Positions 6,558-13,203 of a DNA stretch of 13,203 nt are shown in pieces (position 1 is the stretch's first letter; every line of letters starts with the position of its first letter). Under the pieces are notes generated by a model. That model searched no databases, had not been told where the DNA came from, and saw only the letters and a program-made list of their open reading frames with translations. The position numbers and the translations under genes are program-made. Origin of the DNA: Paracoccaceae bacterium (GTDB lineage: Bacteria; Pseudomonadota; Alphaproteobacteria; Rhodobacterales; Rhodobacteraceae). The stretch covers positions 1 through 13,203 of the forward strand of contig JAFGVZ010000062.1 in the NCBI GenBank assembly GCA_016937725.1, in the 5' to 3' direction.

Positions 6558-6719
6558 GCGTGAATCCTTTTCTTAACAGATTATCGGCAGACATGGACTT
6601 TGGCACAGGGGGTGATCAAGTCACGTTCGCGTGCGCAACAGGCAGAATGCCGAGTTGTCATAAGATTACCACGAACCCGCAGCCTGCGCGAGACCCCCTC
6701 GCTGCCCTGTGATCTTTGC
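6558..6719 (-). other. Intergenic region between the small transglutaminase and YkuD genes
   Basis: I see no gene here. About 18 nt after the transglutaminase stop, the minus strand has a short stem GCGAG/CTCGC (6688-6692 with 6698-6702, 5-nt loop) overlapped by an outer GCAGC/GCTGC pairing, but no T-run follows, so a terminator is not convincing. A small CACG/CGTG stem lies at 6622-6633. No clear -35/-10 pair for the YkuD gene was found. Confidence 0.4.
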
Positions 6720-7604
6720 TTAAACCCGTTGCAGCGGTTCCACATCGACCCGGTGGTGACTGTTCTGCGCGCCAGACGTGCGCAAGACCCCGCGAACCGG
6801 CACGATATCGCCGTAATCCCGCCCGTAAGCCACGGAAATGTGGTCTGTCTCGACGAAACAAGCATTGGTCGGGTCAATCTCTATCCAGCCTGCTTCGGTG
6901 CCGCACCACGCCATCACCCAAGCATGCATCGCGTCGGCACCTTCCAGCCGAGGCTGCCCCGGTGGCGGGATGGTGCGCAAAAAGCCCGACACATAGCCCG
7001 CCGGAATACCCAGCGCGCGCAGGGCGGCAATCATCACATGCGAAAAATCCTGACAGACGCCGTGGCGCTTGGCAAAAGCCTCGCCCGGGGGCGTATCGAC
7101 ATCGGTGGCGTTTGGATCGAAGCGCATTTCCGAATGGATCGCGTTTGCCACAGCCTCGACCGTTTGGCGCACGGTCAGGTTTGTCTTGGCCCAGGCGGCG
7201 GCGAAAGCGGCGATTTCTGGTTCCACCCCCACCCGTTTCGAGACCCCCAGAAAATGATGCGGCGACTGCGGCTTTAGGCTGCGATAGGCGGTAATTTCGG
7301 CGGCCAGTGCGCCCAAACCGGGCGACAGGTCCAGACTATTGGCGGGTTGCAGCCGTTCGGCCCGCGCTTGTAGCTTGAATTCGATCTGGTCGATCGGCTG
7401 ATGGTAGCTCAGAATGCTCATCGCATTGCCAAAAAAATCTGCCGTGTCGCGCCGTTCTGCCGGGATGGGATCGACCGTCAGCAAGCGCGCCGTCACCCAT
7501 TGGCGCCCCGGCAGGTTCGACGGCAGCAACCGCACCACGGTTCGGGCGCGGTCCGAGGGTGCCCCGTAGTGATAGCCGATGGACAAGCGGATGTCGTAAA
7601 TCAT
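6720..7604 (-). CDS. Small transglutaminase-like cysteine peptidase-fold protein
   Basis: A 294-residue protein of the bacterial transglutaminase-like group. The N-terminal beta-rich region (residues about 1-110, MIYDIRLSIGYHYGAPS...) is the bacterial transglutaminase N-domain; the catalytic core follows with a complete triad: C184 in HGVCQDFSHV, H227 in AMHAWV and D244 in IEIDPTN. No signal peptide is present, so action in the cytoplasm is expected. The start at 7604 was chosen because the family begins M.YDI.. and because it lies 8 nt after the stop of the ATP-grasp/alpha-E gene, with a GAGAG-like ribosome binding site; a longer reading would overlap that gene. It is the last gene of the three-gene operon. 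Such proteins may cut, transfer or form amide bonds; which applies is unknown. Confidence 0.93.
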   Translation of the reverse strand: MIYDIRLSIGYHYGAPSDRARTVVRLLPSNLPGRQWVTARLLTVDPIPAERRDTADFFGNAMSILSYHQPIDQIEFKLQARAERLQPANSLDLSPGLGALAAEITAYRSLKPQSPHHFLGVSKRVGVEPEIAAFAAAWAKTNLTVRQTVEAVANAIHSEMRFDPNATDVDTPPGEAFAKRHGVCQDFSHVMIAALRALGIPAGYVSGFLRTIPPPGQPRLEGADAMHAWVMAWCGTEAGWIEIDPTNACFVETDHISVAYGRDYGDIVPVRGVLRTSGAQNSHHRVDVEPLQRV

Positions 7605-7612
7605 GGCGCTCT

Positions 7613-10003
7613 CTAGGCCAAATATGCCGCAAAAAGCCCTGTCGATACATCGGCCAAGGCGGCGCGCAGATCTGCAAGGCATTCGGGCGTGATGTCCGTG
7701 GGATGTGCAACCACCAACTGGGTTTCCAGCCGCAAGAGTGTGCCCAGCACATCGGATACCCGCCCCGAAACTTGAGCGCGTGGCAAATCCCTGGCGATGC
7801 GCCGCATGGCCGTGACCTGAAACAGGATGGCGCGCGGGTTGCACGCATCCAGCGCCAGCAAGTCATTCACGGTTTCCCATGTCGGATCAATGCGGTAGCG
7901 GCGCTGATGGGTGATCCGGCTGTCACCATATTCCAGCGCCATGTCCAGCAGCCCCAAGCCCGGCCCATCCCCCACCATGCTGGCGGTCAACACGGCCGCC
8001 GCGGCATCTGCCCGTTCCAGCGCGCGCCCAAAGGTGAGGAAACGCCAACCAGAGGTGCGATGCATATTTTCGTGCACAAGCCCGTTGAAGCCAGTGATCT
8101 TGCGCAACAAAATGCCCAATTGCCGCGCGCATTCGTCACCCGGTTGAATATTGTCCGACATTGCCGCCAAACTGGTCATCAGGTCTGTCAGCGCGGCCCA
8201 ACCATCGACCGAGAAGCGGTCACGCACGCGCCCGGCACAAAGCCGTGCCGCCCCAAGCATCGGGTCCAGCGTTTGATGCGCGGGATGTGCCACGTCTATG
8301 AACATGGCCTTTAGAAGGTTGGCAATTTGACCAAGGCTCGCATCTTCGGGATCGCCGGTTTCTGCCAGGCGCAAATGGTAGCCGCGCAGCAGACGAATAG
8401 CCCCTTCGGCCCGTTCGACATAGCGGCCAAGCCAGAACAGGTTGTCGGCGGCGCGACTGGGCAGCGCGCCGGTATCTTCTCGGCGGAAGCGTTCGTGGTC
8501 GAACAAGGTTTCTGGCGCAGCCGGGCGGTCGCACATGATCCACACATCGGCGACGGACCCGCCTTGCTGCATGGATAACGCGCCCGCATCTTCCGTGCGG
8601 CCAACACGCGCATAACCGCCGGGCAAAAACACCCAGCCTTGCGCGGTGCGCGCGGCGAAGACCCGCACGCTCATCGGGCGGGGCAGCAACCGATCTTCCA
8701 CCCAAGCGGGGGTGCTGGACAGGGTCACAGCTTCTTGCCCGACAAGGTTTGGGGCATGAAGGTCGATCCAATCTGCCAGTTCATTGCCGTGCAAGGTCCG
8801 GGCGGCATCGCCAACGCCATCCGCATGGCCAATATCGAAGGGCAGCGCACGGCTCAGAGCCTCGCCAATGAACATTTTCTCGGCATTTGTCTTGACGAAG
8901 TTGCGTTCCGAAGGCTGGCCACACCACCATGTGGCGATATTGGGCATTTTCAGTTTTTCGCCCAGCAGAACCCGCGAAATCTTGGGCAGAAACGCCAGCA
9001 GCGCACGGGTTTCCAAAATGCCGGAGCCAAGCGCATTGACAAGGTTGACATTGCCCTGGCGCACCGCGTCGACCAGCCCCGGCGTGCCGATCTGAGAGGC
9101 TTCGTCCAATTCCAGCGGGTCGGCATAGGCCGTATCAAGCCGCCGCCACAAGACGCCCACATGCTGCGGACCAGACACGGTGCGCACTTGAACGGTGCCA
9201 TTCTCGACAATCAGGTCCTCGCCTTCCAGCAGTGGTAGGCCAAGGTAACGCGCAACATAGGTATGTTCAAAATAAGTATCATTGCCCGGTCCGGGCGACA
9301 GGATCGCGGCGCGCCCCCCGGCGCTGTTCAGATCATCCAAAGCGGCCCGAAAGGTGCGAAAAAACCCAGCCAAGCGGCGCACATTCGCCCGCGGGGTCGG
9401 TTCGGGAAAAATGCGCGCGGTGGCCATGCGGTTTTCGAGCGCAAACCCGGCCCCGGAGGGCGATTGCGTGCGATCCCCCAGGACCAGCCACGACCCATCA
9501 GGGCTGCGCCCGATTTCGAAAGCGATGAGGTGCAGAAAATGGCCCGATGCGGGTTTCATGCCGACCAAGGGTCGGTGCCATTCGGGGTTTTGGGCGATCA
9601 GGGCGGCGGGCAAATGACCCTCGCGCACCAAGCGCCCCTCTCCATACAGATCAGCGACCACGCGTTCCAAAAGCTCTGCGCGCTGTGTCAGGCCAGCGCA
9701 GATCGCCTCCCAGTCGCGTTCCTGCAAGATGACGGGGATGTGGCTAAGCGGCCATTCGCGTTCTTGCAGCGGGTCTGCGCTGTATTGGCGAAAGAACACG
9801 CCCGCATCGCGCAGATACCTGTCCCCGCGGGCGAAGCGCTCGACCAGTTGGTCGGGCGTCAGCTTGGCAAGCTGCGCCATGAACGCGGTCCAAGCCGGGC
9901 GCATGGTGCCGCTGGCATCGAACAGCTCATCCGCGACCCCTGGCCGCAATTTGTAATCGGCCAGCAACGGGGTTTGGGAGGCGTATTGTGCCTGTCCGTT
10001 CAT
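7613..10003 (-). CDS. Circularly permuted ATP-grasp / alpha-E fusion protein
   Basis: A 796-residue two-part protein. Residues about 60-490 are a circularly permuted type 2 ATP-grasp ligase (DUF404/DUF407), with hallmarks such as WLVLGDRTQSPSGAGFALENR around 172-192 (given in part), SPGPGNDTYFEHTY (236-249), NALGSGILE (323-331) and ATWWCGQ (357-363). Residues about 513-796 form an all-helical alpha-E domain (DUF403), starting LPSRAADNLFWLGRYVERAE. In many bacteria the two are separate adjacent genes; here they are one chain, so ligase and alpha-E work 1:1. ATP-grasp enzymes activate a carboxylate as acyl phosphate and join it to an amine, so peptide or amide synthesis is predicted. The ATG overlaps the stop of the DUF2126 gene (ATGA, 10003-10000), preceded by an AGCAGG-like site, and the small transglutaminase follows 8 nt on. 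Substrate is unknown. Confidence 0.92.
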   Translation of the reverse strand: MNGQAQYASQTPLLADYKLRPGVADELFDASGTMRPAWTAFMAQLAKLTPDQLVERFARGDRYLRDAGVFFRQYSADPLQEREWPLSHIPVILQERDWEAICAGLTQRAELLERVVADLYGEGRLVREGHLPAALIAQNPEWHRPLVGMKPASGHFLHLIAFEIGRSPDGSWLVLGDRTQSPSGAGFALENRMATARIFPEPTPRANVRRLAGFFRTFRAALDDLNSAGGRAAILSPGPGNDTYFEHTYVARYLGLPLLEGEDLIVENGTVQVRTVSGPQHVGVLWRRLDTAYADPLELDEASQIGTPGLVDAVRQGNVNLVNALGSGILETRALLAFLPKISRVLLGEKLKMPNIATWWCGQPSERNFVKTNAEKMFIGEALSRALPFDIGHADGVGDAARTLHGNELADWIDLHAPNLVGQEAVTLSSTPAWVEDRLLPRPMSVRVFAARTAQGWVFLPGGYARVGRTEDAGALSMQQGGSVADVWIMCDRPAAPETLFDHERFRREDTGALPSRAADNLFWLGRYVERAEGAIRLLRGYHLRLAETGDPEDASLGQIANLLKAMFIDVAHPAHQTLDPMLGAARLCAGRVRDRFSVDGWAALTDLMTSLAAMSDNIQPGDECARQLGILLRKITGFNGLVHENMHRTSGWRFLTFGRALERADAAAAVLTASMVGDGPGLGLLDMALEYGDSRITHQRRYRIDPTWETVNDLLALDACNPRAILFQVTAMRRIARDLPRAQVSGRVSDVLGTLLRLETQLVVAHPTDITPECLADLRAALADVSTGLFAAYLA

Positions 10004-13000
10004 GCAAGACCTGCTGGTCGGCGCAGGTCCAGCGTCAGCGGAAATTCCGGGTGCGGGGTTTCGCGCGCGGGTATGTAGCCCCCCGAGGTATGGCCATGTG
10101 GCTCGAACCGCGCCAAACGGCGCGCTTCTGCCTCGTTGCCGTTGATGGGGAAGGTTTCGTAATTGCGCCCACCGGGATGGGCCACATGGTAGACACAGCC
10201 GCCGATTGGACGCCCGTTCCATGTGTCGTAGATGTCAAAGGTCAGTGGGGCGTTCACGGGCAGAACCGGGTGCAACGCCTCTGCGGGTTGCCATGCCTTG
10301 AACCGCACCGCGCCCACGCTTTCACCAGCCGTGCCACTAGCAGCCATGGGCACCGGGCGCTGGTTGCACATCACGCGGTAACGGTCGGTCGCGGCCCCTG
10401 TCAGCTTGACCTGCAAGCGCTCGACAGAACTGTCAGTGTAGCGCACCGTGCCGCCAATCGCGCCGGTTTCGCCCAGCACATGCCAAGGTTCCAGCGCTTG
10501 GCGCAGTTCCAGCTTCACGCCTTCGACCGTCACTTCGCCGCAGAAGGGGAAGCGGAACTCGGCCTGCGCTTCATACCAGACAGGGTCCAGATCGAAGCCA
10601 TGGTCGCGCAGGTCGCGCAGCAAGGTCAGGAAATCTTCCCACAAGAAGTGCGGCAGCATGAAGCGGTCATGCAGCACCGTGCCCCAACGCACGGGCCGCC
10701 CCTCGACCGGGTTGTTCCAAGCGCGTGCGATGATAGCGCGGATCAAAAGCTGTTGGGCAAGGTTCATGCGCGGATGTGGCGGCATCTCGAAGCCGCGGAA
10801 TTCGACCAGCCCCAGACGCCCGGTCGGGCCATCGGGGGAATAGAGCTTGTCGATGCAAATCTCTGCGCGGTGGGTGTTGCCCGTTACATCGGTCAGCATG
10901 TTGCGCAACAGACGGTCGACCAACCACGGCGGCGGTGCCAGCCCCTCTCCCGGCTTTGGAAACTGCGACAGCGCGATTTCCAACTCATAAAGCGTGTCGT
11001 GCCGCGCTTCGTCAATGCGTGGGGCCTGACTGGTCGGGCCGATGAACAGGCCCGAAAACAGGTAGCTGAGCGACGGGTGCCGCTGCCACATCAGAATAAG
11101 CGATTTCAGAACATCCGGGCGGCGCAGGAAGGGGCTGTCATTGGGCGTCGCGCCCCCGACAACAACGTGATTGCCGCCGCCGGTGCCAGTGTGGCGCCCG
11201 TCGATCATGAATTTGTCGGCCCCAAGGCGGCAATTGCGGGCTTCTTCGTAAATTGCCTCTGTAGTGGCGACGCAATCGTCCCAGCTATGGGCGGGGTGGA
11301 TGTTCACCTCTATCACGCCGGGATCGGGGGCCACTCGGATCACGTTCAAGCGCGGGTCATGCGGTGGCGCATAGCCTTCGATATGGATGGGCAATCCCAT
11401 CTCTTTCGCCGTAGCCTCTGCGGCGGCCAGCAGGTCAAGATAATCTTCGGCATCCTCGACCGGCGGCATGAACACGCACAGCCGCCCGTCGCGCGGTTCG
11501 ACCGACAAGGCCGTGCGCACCGCACCGTCGATCGGGCCCAAGTGCTGTTCGACCACCTCTTGCGTTGCCCCGCCGGATTTCAGCGCAGACACACGCTGCG
11601 TATGCTCTGCCGTGGCCTCTGGCAGGCTGGGCGCGGCATGGTAATCGGGCAATGGCCCACGTGGTGCCGTTGGATCTGTCACATAGGTGTAAGGAAATTG
11701 CGCTGGCGGCACATAGGGCAGCGTGCCCAAGGGCAGCCGGTAGCCTACCGCGCTATCGCCCGGCACCAGAAACAACTTGCCGCGCCGCAATTTCCACTTC
11801 TCAGAACGCCATTTATGCCCCGAAGCCCGGCCCTGCCAGCGTTGGATTGGCAAAATATGACCCGCCGCTTCGGTCAGGCCGCGCCCAAAGACGCGCGCGA
11901 TGCGGGCACGCTCTTCGGGGTCCTTCAGCTTGGAATTTTCAGGCGTCACGTTTTCGGGCAGGTTGCCTTCCTTGATGATCCACTCTGCCGGGTCCTCATA
12001 AGCGGGAACAACGAATTCAGCCCCGACACCAAGCCGGTCGGCGATGCCTTCCAGAAAACGGGCGGCGTCGGTTGTGGTGGCCCCGGTCTGCGCGCCTTCT
12101 TCGGCAACCAAAGCCGCATCCGACCATACCGGCTTGCCATCATGGCGCCAATACAGCGAGAAGGTCCAGCGCGGCAGGGTTTCGCCCGGATACCATTTGC
12201 CTTGGCCATAATGCAAAAAACCACCCGGCGCGAAACGATCACGCAAACGGCGGATCAGTTGGTCGGCCAAGCCGCGCTTCATCGGACCAACGGCGGCGGT
12301 GTTCCATTCGGCACTTTCGAAATCGTCGATGGACACGAAGGTCGGCTCGCCCCCCATGGTCAGGCGCACATCGCCCGCCTGAAGTGCGGCATCGACCTTG
12401 CGGCCGGTGTCGTTCAGCTTGGCCCATGCGTTGTCGGAAAACGGCTTGGTGATGCGCGGATGCTCGGCCACGCGCGTCACGCGCATGTCGAAATCGAACG
12501 CGGTCTCGGCATAGCTTGCCATGCCGGAAATTGGGGCGGCGTTGCGGAAATGCGGGGTCGCGGCCAACGGAATATGACTTTCGCCCGTCAAAAGGCCCGA
12601 GGTCGGGTCCAGCCCGATCCAGCCCGCACCGGGAAGATAGACCTCTACCCAAGCATGCAGGTCGGTGAAGTCGTGGTCGGTGCCCGATGGGCCATCCAGC
12701 GATTTCACATCGGGCTTCAACTGGATCAGGTAGCCCGACACGAACCGCGCCGCAAAGCCCAGATGGCGCAGCACCTGCACCAACAGCCAGCTTGAATCGC
12801 GGCATGACCCGGATTTCTTTGTCAGGGTTTCTTCGGGCGTCTGCACCCCCGGCTCCATCCGGATGGTGTAGCCGATCTCTTGCGCCACGCGGGCATTCAG
12901 CCCGACCAAGAAATCGACAATGCGCGTCTGGTCAAACCCGATAGAGCCGATGAATTTCGCCAGTTGCGGCCCTTCGGCCTCTGGCGTGCGGTAAATTACA

Positions 13001-13203
13001 AGGTCTTGGCGCAGGTCTTCCGGATAGTCGAAGGGCCAATGCTCTGCGCTATCCTCGACAAAGAAATCGAACGGGTTGTAGACGGTCATGTCAGCAACCA
13101 GATCGACCTCTATCTTGAATTCGCGCACGGGTTCGGGGAACACGAAGCGCGCCATCCAATTGCCATAGGGGTCTTGCTGGTGATTGACGAAATGCCCACC
13201 GGG
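10000..13203 (-). CDS. Large transglutaminase / DUF2126 protein, 5' end missing
   Basis: The visible part is 1067 codons and the frame stays open to the right edge. An internal ATG at 13155 is not the start: the 16 codons upstream read PGGHFVNHQQDPYGNWMARF, which I recognise as conserved in this family, so roughly 40-50 residues are missing. The transglutaminase core comes first with an intact triad: Cys at codon 12804-12802 (SGSCRDSSW), then His in DLHAWVEV and Asp in GLDPTSG. From about 12400 leftward follows the long DUF2126 region (begins LTMGGEPTFVSIDDFES; later HTGTGGGNHVVVGG and FRGFEMPPHPRMN), whose fold includes glutamine-synthetase/amidoligase-like motifs according to comparative work on these systems. 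It is the first visible gene of the operon and overlaps the ATP-grasp gene by ATGA. No membrane segment is seen. Biochemical function is unknown. Confidence 0.93.
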   Translation of the reverse strand, partial: PGGHFVNHQQDPYGNWMARFVFPEPVREFKIEVDLVADMTVYNPFDFFVEDSAEHWPFDYPEDLRQDLVIYRTPEAEGPQLAKFIGSIGFDQTRIVDFLVGLNARVAQEIGYTIRMEPGVQTPEETLTKKSGSCRDSSWLLVQVLRHLGFAARFVSGYLIQLKPDVKSLDGPSGTDHDFTDLHAWVEVYLPGAGWIGLDPTSGLLTGESHIPLAATPHFRNAAPISGMASYAETAFDFDMRVTRVAEHPRITKPFSDNAWAKLNDTGRKVDAALQAGDVRLTMGGEPTFVSIDDFESAEWNTAAVGPMKRGLADQLIRRLRDRFAPGGFLHYGQGKWYPGETLPRWTFSLYWRHDGKPVWSDAALVAEEGAQTGATTTDAARFLEGIADRLGVGAEFVVPAYEDPAEWIIKEGNLPENVTPENSKLKDPEERARIARVFGRGLTEAAGHILPIQRWQGRASGHKWRSEKWKLRRGKLFLVPGDSAVGYRLPLGTLPYVPPAQFPYTYVTDPTAPRGPLPDYHAAPSLPEATAEHTQRVSALKSGGATQEVVEQHLGPIDGAVRTALSVEPRDGRLCVFMPPVEDAEDYLDLLAAAEATAKEMGLPIHIEGYAPPHDPRLNVIRVAPDPGVIEVNIHPAHSWDDCVATTEAIYEEARNCRLGADKFMIDGRHTGTGGGNHVVVGGATPNDSPFLRRPDVLKSLILMWQRHPSLSYLFSGLFIGPTSQAPRIDEARHDTLYELEIALSQFPKPGEGLAPPPWLVDRLLRNMLTDVTGNTHRAEICIDKLYSPDGPTGRLGLVEFRGFEMPPHPRMNLAQQLLIRAIIARAWNNPVEGRPVRWGTVLHDRFMLPHFLWEDFLTLLRDLRDHGFDLDPVWYEAQAEFRFPFCGEVTVEGVKLELRQALEPWHVLGETGAIGGTVRYTDSSVERLQVKLTGAATDRYRVMCNQRPVPMAASGTAGESVGAVRFKAWQPAEALHPVLPVNAPLTFDIYDTWNGRPIGGCVYHVAHPGGRNYETFPINGNEAEARRLARFEPHGHTSGGYIPARETPHPEFPLTLDLRRPAGLA

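Noticed and set aside
6688..6702. Stem GCGAG/CTCGC after the small transglutaminase as a rho-independent terminator
   Set aside because: The stem is short and no T-tract follows on the transcribed strand; listed only within the intergenic entry.
6600..7277. Plus-strand frames opposite the small transglutaminase and its downstream gap
   Set aside because: They are antisense shadows of a protein with an intact catalytic triad and show no domain of their own.
9988..12795. A 935-codon open frame on the plus strand opposite the DUF2126 gene
   Set aside because: It lies wholly antisense to a recognisable conserved protein, its translation is rich in Arg, Gln, His and Ala without any domain, and such long antisense frames arise from GC-biased third positions. 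No ribosome binding site or family match was seen.
13153..13155. ATG at 13155 as the start of the DUF2126 gene
   Set aside because: The frame is open to the window edge and the upstream codons encode GGHFVNHQQDPYGNW, which belongs to the conserved family sequence; the true start is outside.

Overview
The window reads as chromosomal DNA from a GC-rich alphaproteobacterium, most likely of the Rhodobacterales (Rhodobacter/Roseobacter group). This rests on the character of the proteins (an AglE/AglF-type sugar ABC transporter, an alphaproteobacterial-type RecO, a fused ATP-grasp/alpha-E protein), the GC-rich third codon positions and frequent ATGA gene overlaps. No RNA gene, CRISPR array, IS element or phage gene was seen. 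Genes fill the window almost completely; the longest gene-free stretch is about 275 bp.

Region 1 (1-5155) is a glucoside-use locus built around a divergent promoter region. Leftward run aglE (periplasmic alpha-glucoside-type binding protein) and then aglF (permease, only its first 20 codons inside the window), separated by a strong intercistronic hairpin. Rightward run a LacI-family regulator (AglR-like), a GH1 beta-glucosidase that overlaps it by ATGA, and a glucokinase. The expected flow is: periplasmic capture and import of a glucoside, cytoplasmic hydrolysis by GH1 (and perhaps by an enzyme outside the window), phosphorylation of glucose by Glk, all under the local LacI-type regulator. 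Two near-identical 15-bp sites, one in front of aglE and one just upstream of the regulator start, each in the same orientation relative to the gene it precedes, are good candidates for its operators.

Region 2 (5195-6557) holds recO (DNA repair), which follows glk at 39 bp, and a convergent, Tat-exported L,D-transpeptidase-fold (YkuD) protein. A perfect 10-bp stem between them can terminate transcription from both sides.

Region 3 (6720-13203, all leftward) is the most interesting part: a tightly packed three-gene operon of a large transglutaminase/DUF2126 protein (5' end outside the window), a fused circularly permuted ATP-grasp plus alpha-E protein, and a small transglutaminase-like protein. 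The first two overlap by ATGA and the last two are 8 nt apart. Comparative genomics has predicted that this gene set makes or modifies a peptide by ATP-dependent ligation together with Cys-His-Asp thiol enzymes, but substrate and product are, as far as I know, unestablished. The Anbu proteasome-like peptidase often found beside such genes is not next to the small transglutaminase here; that place is taken by the YkuD protein.
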